Numbered from the stretch's first letter, positions 33,954-44,352 are shown. The stretch: 64,000 nt of DNA from Dipteris shenzhenensis (GCA_047967505.1 CM106539.1), one strand, 5' to 3'. Translations and numbers: made by a program. The notes: a model not told the origin generated them from the sequence alone.

Positions 33954-35280
33954 ATGGTGCCTCACACTCCCTCGTGAGTGATAAGCCCTTACTTGTGTGA
34001 AGGCATCAAGCCCTCCCTTTAAGGCATTCTCTATCTCTTGTGAGATTTGTAAGGTTCTCATCCTTAGTGAGAGAGAGTTTCCATTGTGAGAGAGCACAAA
34101 CCCTTGCTTCATCAGGATGATGTGACTATGTATACATAAAATATACCATGTAGTAAGGTACAAATAGTGTGAGGAATGCTGAAATATCATGTAGTGACAT
34201 AAAGTTATTGCACAATAATTGGAGTAATTAGTGGTGGGAAAAATCACCATTGGACTGATTTAAATTATCAAATATTTTTTGCTACAATATGTTTAAAGCG
34301 TATTAATTCATTGAATTAAAATGAATTATTTAAATCTCCCACAAATCTTTTAGAATAATCTATTTAAATGACCTACAAATTTTTGAAAAAAGAGACAGAT
34401 GAGCAAGAAAGAATAAGAAAAGGTGTGGAGAAAAATGTCCTTGGAAACAATGGGACATACTCTACGATATATTTTTAACATATGGAGGCAACAAATTCTA
34501 CATGTGCTTTATTGATATATGACCAATTGATATGATAGCTAGTTGGATGCAAAAATAGCTAGATGGATGCAAAAAAAAGAGGCAAGATGGATGCAAATTT
34601 TTGTTGACAAATATTATGTTGACTACAACGAACTAGCTCCATTTTTTAGCAATTGTTCATTAATTTCAATCTCTTAGTTTGTACACATTTGACATAGAAA
34701 TCATACCTCCAATGCAAACTCTTGGTAAATAGTATAGAGCTATACATGTGCATACAACTATGCACATTCAATGAAAAGTCTTATTAACAGATATTATGTT
34801 CAATCCAACAATCTATAATCATTCTATTAGAATGAATATTGGGTGTAATTCAATCACTCCCTTTCTATTTAACTTCTCATGAATCACACTTCTTGAAAAA
34901 AGTAAAACTATTGAGGTGTGCCTACCTCATAGCTTTTGTAAGGAGTGAACTAATATAGGATCTCCCATAATCTTTCTTTGTCACCACAAGCATATTGCTA
35001 ATGATATATTGCATTTTCTATTTTAATATGGGATCATACATATGATTCACAAATGATGTACATATACGTTAATGCATGATTGGTGTAGCCAATCATGAAA
35101 CTATTTTAGGGGCAGTTTTGGGGCCATGACACGATGCACTAGTGAGCAACATTTTGAATTTCAGGTGGACTTGCGCTCCTGCTAATATTTTTCTTGGCAT
35201 AATGATTCCTTTTTTGACATAATAATAAGACACAATCTATTAGAACTTGATGTTTTAAATACCATAGACACATGTCACTA
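33954..35280. other. AT-rich non-coding sequence
   Basis: No ORF or motif I can support. There is a small local duplication (GCTAGTTGGATGCAAAAATA / GCTAGATGGATGCAAAAAAA near 34541-34575). Confidence 0.5.
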
Positions 35281-35414
35281 CATGAGTACTTCTACCCTTC
35301 ATCGCAGTCTTTGTGCGACATCTTTGTGCATTAGACTGGCCATAGTCTATCTTGTCCTCTACCTACAGCTCACTACTTGTCATCTAGCTACATCTCTCCA
35401 CTTGTCATCTACCA

Positions 35415-35441
35415 GTGTGTGTGTGTGTGTGTGTGTGTATG

Positions 35442-35504
<63 letters not shown>

Positions 35505-35507
35505 ATG

Positions 35508-35539
<32 letters not shown>

Positions 35540-35601
35540 TATATATATATATATATATATAGGTATGTATATATATGTATATATATATGTATGTATGTAT
35601 G

Positions 35602-35638
<37 letters not shown>

Positions 35639-35725
35639 GTGTATATGTATATATGTATATATGTATATGTGTATATGTGTATATGTATATATGTATATGC
35701 GTATATGTATATATGTATATATGTA

Positions 35726-35776
<51 letters not shown>

Positions 35777-35783
35777 ATATATG

Positions 35784-35833
<50 letters not shown>

Positions 35834-35855
35834 TATATATATATATATATATATA
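35415..35855. repeat. TA/TG (TATATG, TGTG) microsatellite, about 440 bp
   Basis: Alternating (TG)n, (TA)n and ATGTATAT blocks without interruption by other bases except two or three single changes. All Tyr-Ile-Cys-Val ORFs across it on both strands are products of the repeat. Confidence 0.97.
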
Positions 35856-36027
35856 GTGGAGACAAGCAATATGGGTTAGAACTCGAAAAGGTTGCCATAT
35901 ATTTTTTTTTTCCCCTTGCAATTGCCATGTATTTAGCTACGGATGCCCATAAGCATAGAGTATTGGAAACACTAACAACAAATAAAACTATCTCACTAGG
36001 TGTGAGACATACATATTGCTTTGCTAA

Positions 36028-37168
36028 GACGAGAAAGTCTACATGCAACAACCAATAGGTTATGTTGAATCAGGAAAGGAGAATAAGGTTTGCCATCTAC
36101 GGCTTAAAGCAAGCACCCAAAACTTGGTACAGCAAAATCGACAAGTATTTTGCTGATCTGGGATACATGAAATCCAATGTAGATCATACTCTCTACTACA
36201 AAGTTCAAGGGGAAGACATTACTATTGCACTTTTGTAGGTAGATGATCTTATTGTTATAGGAAGCAAGGATAGCTTCATCAGAAAACTGAAACAAGACTT
36301 GTCTGCAGAGTTCGACATGAAAGATCTTGGACTTATGCACAATTGTCTTGGAATTGAGTTTTGGAGAGATTCAGATAGCACATTCATGAGTCAACTCAAG
36401 TATGCTGACAGTCTCCTGAAGAAGTTTCATATGGCAGATTGCAAGATTGCAGCCACTCCCATGGAACAAAGTTTGAAACTTACTAAAGATTCAGAAAAGC
36501 CTACAGTCAATGATAGATACTACACGCAGCTCATTGGATCTCTTATATATTTGACAATCACATGGCCATATATTTGTTATGCAGTAAGCTCACTAGCATA
36601 GTTTATGGCAAATCCAAAACAGTCTCACTGGAATGCAGCCAAAAGAGTCTTGAGATACATAAGAGGTACAAGACAATTCAGGATAGAATACAGAGGAAGT
36701 CATCCACGGTTGCATGGATACTGCGATAGTGACTATGTCAGAGATCATGAGACTAGGAGATCGACACAGGGATATGCATTTTTCCTTGGTTAAGGTGCTA
36801 TATCATGGTTGTCAAACAAACAGCCAAGTGTTTCTTTGTCTTCGATTGAAGCAGAATATAGAGCACTCACTATAGGTGCATGTGAGGCTATATGCCTCAG
36901 AAGACTATTGTCAGAAACAGATTACTTTGATGAGTCAAAGCCAACAACAATATACTGTGATAATCAATCGGCTCAAGCATTGGCCAAAATTCTAGTATAT
37001 CACTCCAGGACAAAGCACATTGATGTTAGAGAGCACTTCATCAGAGAAAGAGTGTCACTTGGTGACATCACACTGCAGCATTGTGATAGCAAAGAAAATG
37101 TTGCAAACATCTTTACCAAACCACTTGGTAAAGAGCTATTCGAGAAACACCGACTAGCTCTGACGTAG
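36028..37168 (+). pseudogene. RT-RNase H of the copia C-family 3' fragment
   Basis: Blocks: [33 protein letters not shown], then the catalytic box read as stop-VDDLIVIGS (TAG in place of the Tyr codon at about 36,236). Next come FDMKDLGLMHNCLGIEFW, QLIGSLIYLTITWPYICYAV, GYCDSDYVRDHETRRSTQGY, SLSSIEAEYRALTIG, IYCDNQSAQALAK and RTKHIDVREHFIRE. Stops at 36236, 36599 and 36792 and a small deletion near 36095 kill the frame. Confidence 0.9.
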
Positions 37169-37283
37169 AGAAAGGACATTCCCATTAAAGGGGTGTGATG
37201 GAATGTAATGCTCAGTCCTTCGATTCCCCAGAATCATCATCTTGAGGAAAGGCCTACTTCATGATGTTGATCTTGAGGGAAGG

Positions 37284-37540
37284 TGTTGAGAGTTCATGCT
37301 CAACATCATGTGATCATGTGTGCATAGCACCATCATGTGATCATATGTGCATAGCACTAACCTTATAGAGTGCTATAAAGGAAAGGGTTAGATTCCCTAA
37401 CCCTAACCCTAAATGGGTTTGTATATATTCTATTTTCTCAACTAAATCTAGTGTACAGTTAGTCATTTGTGGTGTGCTCTCTAGATGTGCCCTCTCTCCT
37501 CATCTCCACTCTTCTCCTCTCCCCTCTTCATATTTTGTCA
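37284..37540 (+). repeat. 3' LTR of the copia C family (257 bp)
   Basis: TGTTGAGAGTTCATGCTCAA to CATATTTTGTCA. It contains CCTAACCCTAACCCTAAA (about 37395-37412) followed by GTATATATT. By hand it differs from the reverse complement of 19865-20121 at about 13 of 257 positions with no length change. Confidence 0.92.
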
Positions 37541-38195
37541 CCCCTGTCAGTATTTTGCTCATAATGTTTTGCTCCATCGTCTGATTTGGACGAAACTTAT
37601 ATTAGCACGAAGCTCTCTTCAAGGAGCATGATCCTATGTCTTCAGTTATTGTATTATATTTTAGACCAAAAATCTATGACTCTGTGTGTGTGACTATTTC
37701 TTTTTCATACAATTTTTACCCCCATCAAGTAAACTGCCCATATCTTTCTGACCGCTTCTCTGTTTCTTACGAAACTTATATTAGAGCAAAGCCCATTTCA
37801 AGGCACATTTGATATTTTATATCATGTCTCTACTGAAAGTTATGGGTCTTTGTGTCTTATGACAGTTTGGAGAGTGTTTTGAGCTAAGTGTAAAGGCGTC
37901 TATGAAGGAGGTGCAATGTTTCCTCGGAACCTACCCATCCGACCCAATCAGCCGCTTCAAACTCCTTGATATATATCAGTCCATGTCATGTTGAGCCACA
38001 AGATCTTCTTTCAACAACGTATCGTTCTTCTCGTTGGTGCAGACCGGCTTGCTGAGATTATGGCCTCCGCCTATGCTTGAGTACAACATCACTTGGGATG
38101 TTACCATCTTCATTCTCATATAAGGGAGGATAGTATGGTGTGGTCTCTTGGTATAAAAGCTTCTTTTTAATGTCCCTTTCCCAGTGATGAGATAC
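37541..38195 (+). repeat. Repeat R, copy 1
   Basis: It starts directly at the edge of the copia LTR with CCCCTGTCAGTATTTTGCTC and ends CCCAGTGATGAGATAC. Copy 2 repeats it inverted (38206-39000) and copy 3 lies at 48208-48890. The abrupt start at the LTR means the copia 3' half joined or inserted into an R copy. The minus strand carries a short frame ending LLKEDLVAQHDMD shared by the copies; I do not recognise it. Confidence 0.88.
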
Positions 38196-38205
38196 ATGAC
38201 CCAGT

Positions 38206-39414
38206 GTATCTCATCACTGGGAAAGGGACATTAAAAAGAAGCTTTTATACCAAGAGACCACACCATACTATCCTCCCTTATATGAGAATGAAGATGGTAA
38301 CATCCCAAGTGATGAGTATCTCATCACTGGGAAAGGGACATTAAAAAGAAGCTTTTATACCAAGAGACCACACCATACTATCCTCCCTTATATGAGAATG
38401 AAGATGGTAACATCCCAAGTGATGTTGTACTCAAGCATAGGCAGAGGCCATAATCTCAGCAAGCCAGTCTACACCAAAGAGAAGAATGATAAGTTGTTGA
38501 AAGAAGATCTTGCGGCTCAACATGACATGGACTGATATATATCGAGGAGTTTGAAGGGGCTGATTAGGTCGGATGGGTAGGTTCCAAGGAAACATTGCAC
38601 CTCTTTCATAGACGCCTTTACACAGCTCAAAACACTCTCCAAACTGTTATAAGACACAGAGACCCATAACTTTTAGTAGAGACATGATATAAAATATTCA
38701 AATACATATCTAGATGCAGCTTGAAATGGGCTTCACTCTGATATAAGTTTTGTAAGAAATAGGAAGCGATCAGAAAGATATGGGTAGTTTACTTGACAGG
38801 GGTAAAAACTATCTAAAAAAGAAATAGTCACACACATAGAGTCATAGATTTTTGGTTTGAAATCTAATACAATGACTGAAGACATAGGATGATGCTCCTT
38901 GAAGAGAGATTTGTGCTGATATAAGTTTCGTCCAAATCGGATGATAGAGCAAAATGTTATGAGCAAAATACTGATAGGGGGGCAAACTGTCATGAAAAAC
39001 ACCTACTTCTTCTACTAGTGCCGACTTGGGAGAATCCATGCTTAGACTTCATCAACGATCCAAGTCCCATAGAGGTCACCTAGGAGGGAAGGAAGAGCTC
39101 CCTCTATGGCTTGGGAAATAGATAAACCATGTATGCGCAAGGAGCAGCCGAATAGACAACACTTTTGAGCAATTTGGAAGAGAAAACAATGGAAAAAGGA
39201 AAGAGACACTCAAGAGAGAGAACTTGAAGTGACCTTCATTACCAATAGAGTGAGACTCCACCCCAATGCAACTCAAAATACTATAAAAACAAGGAAGAAG
39301 AGGAGGTTTCATACATACAAGAGGGAGCAGAAGCTCCAAGACTACTCATAGAGAGAGAATGGACTAGAGAGAGATGGACTCAAGAGTCTACATAAGAGAA
39401 TATCTACAAGAGGC
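38206..39414 (-). repeat. Repeat R, copy 2 (inverted), with a 110-bp tandem duplication
   Basis: Reverse complement of copy 1, with a 10-bp spacer (38196-38205) between the arms. It extends further, to GAGAATATCTACAAGAG at 39414. The first 110 bp (38206-38315) are repeated directly from 38316. Near 39335-39339 it has the single TCCAA that is the unoccupied counterpart of the copia G insertion site in copy 3. Confidence 0.87.
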
Positions 39415-39849
39415 CCCCCTGGTGGGGGTTTAGGAGCAAGAGCCCCCGAGATGATGGTATAGGGAATATTTCTTGAGTATTCCATGGATGACTAGTTGGT
39501 TCCACCGACTAGGTCGACTAGTCGGCTTCACCAAATAGGTTGATTGGTCGATTCCATCGACTACATTGATCTGACTACCACCCTCATACCTATAAAGAGG
39601 CGACCTCCCCAGTCCATTGTACCAGATCAGATCTTCTAGCAGAGATCTTCCAGCTAGTAGCTCTTCACCTAGTATCTATCTAGATCACCATCTAAGCTCC
39701 ACTGTGGGAGTGCACGGGTGGACAGAGCCATCATTTGTACTATATCAGTATTGAAGAAAAATTTTGTTCATCTCCAGTTTGCTGTTTACTCTCTATTCTT
39801 TGTTTAGTTTCTATTCCATTGTGCCATGTACTTTAACATTGGCTACGCA
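39415..39849. other. LTR- or leader-like sequence upstream of gypsy E
   Basis: It contains short tandem GACTAGTCGG / CGACTAGGTCGA units (39490-39570), a TATAAAG box near 39592, and a pyrimidine-rich tract. It does not resemble the 3' LTR of gypsy E at 43195, so it is either a different LTR or unrelated flank. Confidence 0.4.
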
Positions 39850-40304
39850 AGGTGAAGGCTATTCAAAAGTGGAATACTGCAGAATTGATTTTGCAAGGAA
39901 ATGATAAGAAGGTGCACTACAACATTAGAAGTCGCAAAAAGGAAGTTGTCAAGGAGGAGTCTTCAACATCAGAGAGTTCGAGCTCTGACTTAACCGATGA
40001 AGAAGAAGAGACAAGGTGTAGCTCTAAGGAGTCTAGCTCAGAGGGTAAGGTGGTAGGAGTGGCCTTTGGTCTTTGTCTTGGTGCTGATCAGGATGAGTCA
40101 GGAGGGAACAAGGTGGTGGTACAAGAAGATCCTGTAGAGACACTTCATGTGGAGGATGTGGAGCACAATAAACGACGCCAACGCAATGAAGAGCTTCTTG
40201 GTGATTCTCTATCAGGTAGTGAGAAGCTCTAGTACTTGGATATGTTAGATGATTTTCCATGTCTCTTTGCAACAAGCTATTCACAGGTTTGACCAGTCTC
40301 TCTT

Positions 40305-41132
40305 GTGGAGCACAAGATTGAGTTGAAGCCAAAAAGCAAGCCAGTTGTGCAACGCTTAAGGCGATTGGAGGTGATCCAAGCTGAGGCACTAAAGAAAGAG
40401 GTAACACAACTACTTGAGGTGGGATTCATCTTTCCTATTGATGATTCAGAATGGATATCTCTTGTAGTTGTCACACCAAAGAAAGGAAATAAGTGGTGAG
40501 TTTGTGTGGACTTTCGTCCTTTGAATGCATGCACTAAGAGGGATCATTTTCCTTTGCCATTCCAAGATGAAATACTAGACCAAGTAGCAGGGCATGAGAT
40601 GTATTCTGTATGTGATGGGTATTCTGAGTACTTTCAAATTCGTATTCAGGAGGATGATCAAAAGAAAAAATCATTTGTCCCACCTTGGGGAGTTTTTGCT
40701 TACAGAGTGATGCCTTTTGGGTTGACCAATGCACCAGCTACATTTCGAAGGTTCATGAGTCAAGTGCTCGAGCCTTACTTGGGAAAGTTCATAAGGGTGT
40801 TTTTGGATGATTTTTGCATTTATTCTTGGCACATAGATCACATGGAGAAGTTAAAGATGGCCTTAGCTAGGATTGATGAAGCAAAAGGGTGTCTAAATCC
40901 TAGCAAGTGTCATTTGGCTCAAACAAAAGTAGCCTTTTTGGGGCATATTGTGTCTGAAGAAGGCCTGCAAATGGATCCTGATAAGGTTCAAGCAATCATG
41001 GCATTACCAAGTCTTGAGAGTGTCACTGGTGTTCACAGAATTCTAGGAAAAAGCAAGTATTATCAATGCTTTTGTGATGATTTCATAGAGAGGAGCAACA
41101 AGAGTCTTTTCAGCAACTTAAAGAGGCCATGA
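40305..41132 (+). pseudogene. Gypsy E reverse transcriptase
   Basis: KPVVQRLRRLEVIQAEALKK, LLEVGFIFPI, VVVTPKKGNKW (stop after it at 40498), then CVDFRPLNACTKRDHFPLPF, DGYSEYFQIRI, YRVMPFGLTNAPATFRRFM and RVFLDDFCIYSW with the FLDD catalytic box, ending GLQMDPDKVQAIMALPSLES. Apart from the TGA at 40498 and a frame change at 41130 it is well kept, one of the least decayed RTs in the window. Confidence 0.92.
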
Positions 41133-41473
41133 GTAAGGGCCCAATATTGAAGCCCCCTGATTGGTCTCAAGACTTTTATGTAAATCCAAGTGTATCTTTG
41201 CATTCAGTTGGTGCTGTATTGCTACAAAAAGAAGAGGCAGGTAGAATGCAACCCATCTATTATGCCAGCCGACAGCTTACAGAGGTGGAAATAAGGTATG
41301 AAGAAATGGAGCAGCAAGCCCTCTCTTTGGTGTTTTTAGTGAGAAAGTTTCACTCCTATTTATTACTTTGGCCATTTTTCTTTCTTACCTCAGAGTCTGT
41401 ATTAGCATATCTAGTTCGCAAGCCTAATCCTAGGGGGAAATTTGCAAAATGGTTGTTAGAGTGGAGGATCTAG
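41129..41473 (+). pseudogene. Gypsy E first RNase H, catalytic residues missing
   Basis: KPPDWSQDFYVNPSVSLHSV, GAVLLQKEEAGRMQPIYYAS and EIRYEEMEQQALSLVFLVRK align with the gypsy RNase H. The usual first Asp (DASD) is Asn (VNPS), and the TDH block reads TSESVL. This resembles the inactive original RNase H of Tat-type elements, with function passed to a second domain. Confidence 0.8.
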
Positions 41474-41537
41474 GAGAAGAAAAGAAATGTAAGGAGAACA
41501 TTAAAGATGAAATGGATACACCACCAATAGCTCTTGT

Positions 41538-42035
41538 TTGTATTTTGATGGGGCTTTTAGTCCTTCATGCCAACAAGGAGCTAGGGGGATAGTCTTGATG
41601 AATTCTAAAGGTCAAGAGGTGTGGGCAAGAGGACAAGAGCTTCAAGGTATCACAACTAACAATGCATCTGAGTATAATGCTTTTATTCTTGGTTTGGAGG
41701 GTTGTCTTCAACATCAAGTTAAAGAATTGGAAGTAATAGGAGATTCTCATCTTATTATAAAGCAAATGCAAGGGCACTACAAGACAAGAAGTCCTCATTT
41801 AAAGGAGCTTAATCAAAAGGCTATGGCACTATGTAGTCAGTTTGATTCTTGCAAGTTGGTTCATATAAACAGAAAAGAAAATCAAAGGGCAGATGAGTTA
41901 GCTACTCAAGCCATTGTAGTACAAGACCAGGAGGTGGTTTCTTTGGAAGACACTGGATGGCCAGAACTGCAAGATGTTCAACAATATGTAGAATCAAGCA
42001 TGTTTCCTCGAGGGTTAACTCCACAACAGAAGTAG
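41538..42035 (+). CDS. Gypsy E second (archaeal/plant-type) RNase H
   Basis: All four expected acidic positions are visible: YFDGAFSPSCQQGARGIVL (Asp), NNASEYNAFILGLEG (Glu), EVIGDSHLIIKQMQGHY (Asp) and HINRKENQRADELATQAI (Asp). The frame is intact over 165 codons from an ATG, though as part of a polyprotein the true start is upstream. It would remove RNA from RNA-DNA hybrids during element copying. It lies between the degenerate RNase H and integrase. Confidence 0.85.
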   Translation: MYFDGAFSPSCQQGARGIVLMNSKGQEVWARGQELQGITTNNASEYNAFILGLEGCLQHQVKELEVIGDSHLIIKQMQGHYKTRSPHLKELNQKAMALCSQFDSCKLVHINRKENQRADELATQAIVVQDQEVVSLEDTGWPELQDVQQYVESSMFPRGLTPQQK

Positions 42036-42038
42036 AGA

Positions 42039-42977
42039 TTGGTAAGGAAGGGTTGTCCCTATAGTATTGTTGATGACATTCTTTATAAATTGGGAAAAGA
42101 TAAGGTGCTCCATCAGGTGGTCCATCCCATGGAGACTAGGAGAATCCTAAAAATGTGTCATGAATGCTTTGGTCATTTTGCATCAGCAAGCACAGCTAGG
42201 AGATTTCTTAATGCAGGTTACTTTTGGCCACGCCTCCATAAGGATGTATATGAATGGTGTCAAAGTTGTAAAGTATGCCAAAAGTTTGGAAGGTGATAGT
42301 TGATTCTTGGGCCCTTGAAGCCTATTCCAGCATATGGACCATTTGAGAGGTGGGGGTTAGGCTTTGTGGGACCACTCCCTCGCTCATCAAGCATTATTTA
42401 TTGGTGGCCACAGATTATGCAACTCGGTGGGCAGAGGCCAAGGCCACAATCAATAGCAAGGCAAGCATAGTTTTGGTTGTCCTTTGGAAATTCTCACTGA
42501 TGGAGGAGCCTCGTTTAAAAATGAACTAACTGAAGATGTGGTGCATAAGCTAAAGATAAATCATAGCATGTCCACGCCATACCATCCCCATGTAATGGCT
42601 TGGCTGAGGAAACAAATGGATTGTTGTGCAATTCAATGGGAAAGCTTGTAGACACCAAGAAAAGGCACTTGGAAGAAGTTTTATGGGCTTATAGAACCAC
42701 ACACAAGCTAGCTATTGGGTCTACACCATTCCAACTAGTGTATGGAATAGAAGCCATTTTGCCCATTGAATTGGAGATACATAGTCTTCGCACTGCTGTT
42801 GCAAGAAAAGAAGGACAGGAGGATGCCTATGCTCAATGCTTGGTACAGCTAGAAGCCTTGGATGAATGCAGATTGCAGGTCTTACAAAACTTGGAAGCTT
42901 CTCAAAAAAGGCACAAGCCCATTTTGACACCAAATTATGCAAGAAGAAAGATATTGCAGAAGGAGATTTGGTCATGA
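42039..42977 (+). pseudogene. Gypsy E integrase
   Basis: The zinc domain reads RRILKMCHECFGHFASAST...WCQSCKVCQKFGR (H-H-C-C). A stop at 42297 is followed by core blocks GPFERWGLGFVGPL, ATDYATRWAEA (first Asp) and ILTDGGASFKNELTED (second Asp). The Glu block region (STPYHPHVMAW...) is frameshifted, and the C-terminal part LEEVLWAYRTTHKLAIGSTP, FQLVYGIEAILPIELEI is clean. No chromodomain follows. Confidence 0.85.
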
Positions 42978-43194
42978 GATATTGACAAGCGCCTAGACAA
43001 AAAGTTTATCGCCCGATGGGAGGGACCATATCGAGTCAAAAAGAAGTTCATGAATGGAACCTATCAGCTTGAGGATGTTGATGGCATGGTGATACCCGGA
43101 GGCACCAATGAGTATCGCCTTAAATTCTTCCATGCTCGACCACCTTGAGGGCTAGTAGACCCTTCCCTATCACTAGAGAGGAGGGGGGGGGAGA

Positions 43195-43985
43195 TGTGAC
43201 GCCAAAAATTGATATTTTTTATTTGGCATTGGTATTGTTTTCTTCTATGTTTGATAAGAGTTTGAGTATCAAGTGATAGCCTAGCGGCTCTCACTTATTT
43301 CTATTTTCTAAGATATTGTATGGAATTGAGAGGATGAGTGGAATGGATCATTGTAAATACCATGTGTATGAATTATAAATACGTTGGTATGAGGTGAGAG
43401 TTATTTGTGTATGGGATATTATGGGGTTTTTAGAAAATAGGAAGAGTGAGTCATATAAAGAGGTGGGCTCATGTCCATGTGTTCCAATAATATAAGAGAG
43501 ACTACATACCAAGCATTTGGAAGGCATGTGGAGGAGTGTGGCATCAAGAGGAATCCTTCTAGAATTCCTATGTGGAATAAGGAGGATGTGGACATATGGA
43601 AAAGAGAGGGTCTCTATGGGCTCCATGTGGGGAGACTCTTGACTTTCTCAATATTTTAAGAGTCTTGAGCATCTTTTGATGGGACACATGGCAAGAGTAG
43701 CCAAAAAGGACATGGATGGTGACATACGGGCTTATATGAATGATGGAGAAAGGAATCTATAGGCAGCAATTGTAAATAGGTGAAGGAGGGTGATAAAATC
43801 TCTATAAAAGGAGCCCTCCTCTCCCTTGTTCATCATCTCTTCCACCATTAGGCCTCATGTTGCTGTAGCTCTAGTCTCCTCAAGCCTCTTTCATGAGCCT
43901 TCTCTCCCTCTTGTAGATATTCTCTTATGTAAACTCTTGAGTCCATCTCTCTCTAGTTTATTCTCTCTCTATGAGTAGTCTTGGA
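43195..43985 (+). repeat. Gypsy E 3' LTR (left part, up to copia G)
   Basis: It starts TGTGACGCCAAAAATTG after the purine tract GAGAGGAGGGGGGGGGAGA. A TATA box (TATAAAAGG, 43803) lies 600 bp in. From 43908 the sequence belongs to repeat R (shared with 39414 and below). The LTR's end cannot be fixed because copia G cuts in. Confidence 0.65.
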
Positions 43986-44339
43986 TGTGAAGATAGTGGG
44001 AGAGAAGGAAGGAGTCTCACTTGCAGCTTTCTCACATACACAATGGGGGAATACACACAAAGGTGGAGGCTAAAAAAACAGTTTTCCTCTTCTTAGTTGT
44101 GAAAGCCAAAAGAACTCTAGTACAAAGAAATAGAAGAATCCTATATGTGGGTCTCAAACCAAACTCAGCTAACTAAGGTGGCATACTAACTGAGCCATGA
44201 ACTAGAGTACATAATGATAGCTGTCATCCAACTATTATTCATGGGCGGTGTACCAACCGCATCTGTAGCTAACAAGTCGGTGACATAAATGCACAACAGT
44301 CACCCTAGCATATCTCGAGTGGAGCTCGATATCTCAACA
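43986..44339 (-). repeat. 3' LTR of copia G
   Basis: Left LTR, TG...CA bounded, preceded by TTGGA. On the minus strand it starts TGTTGAGATATCGAGCTCC directly after the purine tract CTCGAGGGGGAG (44340-44352). It contains a tRNA-like A/B box pair (about 44160-44215, minus). Confidence 0.93.
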
Positions 44340-44352
44340 CTCCCCCTCGAGC

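Larger units (their letters stand above)
36025..37540 (+). mobile_element. Copia C-family element, 3' part (RT, RNase H, 3' LTR)
   Basis: It starts abruptly inside RT at [17 protein letters not shown] (about 36,030). RNase H, a purine tract (GAGGGAAGG) and a 257-bp LTR follow. The LTR is the same family and length as that of copia C. Gag, protease and integrase are missing here, exactly the parts that are present at 14.3-17 kb on the other strand. About 500 bp of RT that would link the two halves is absent from both. Confidence 0.85.
39850..43985 (+). mobile_element. Gypsy element E with two RNase H domains (Tat-like)
   Basis: Order: acidic linker (39852-40229), RT, degenerate RNase H, second RNase H, integrase zinc domain, broken integrase core and C-terminus, purine tract (43176-43193), then a 3' LTR starting TGTGACGCC at 43195. 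Gag and protease are absent. A second, DEDD-complete RNase H between the first RNase H and integrase, and no chromodomain, is the layout known for plant Tat-lineage gypsy elements. The 3' LTR side is interrupted by copia G at 43986. Confidence 0.85.

Noticed and set aside
35282-36058. Long Tyr/Ile/Cys/Val and Thr/His/Ile ORFs on both strands
   Set aside because: They are translations of the TA/TG microsatellite; all frames are open because the repeat lacks stops.
37395-37412. CCCTAACCCTAA as an interstitial telomere
   Set aside because: Only two to three units, and found at the same place in several LTRs, so it is part of the LTR.
14322-37540. A single copia element certainly split by one inversion
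   Set aside because: The five bases outside the two LTRs (AATGG and CCCCT in element sense) do not match as a target duplication. I keep the idea only as a testable possibility.
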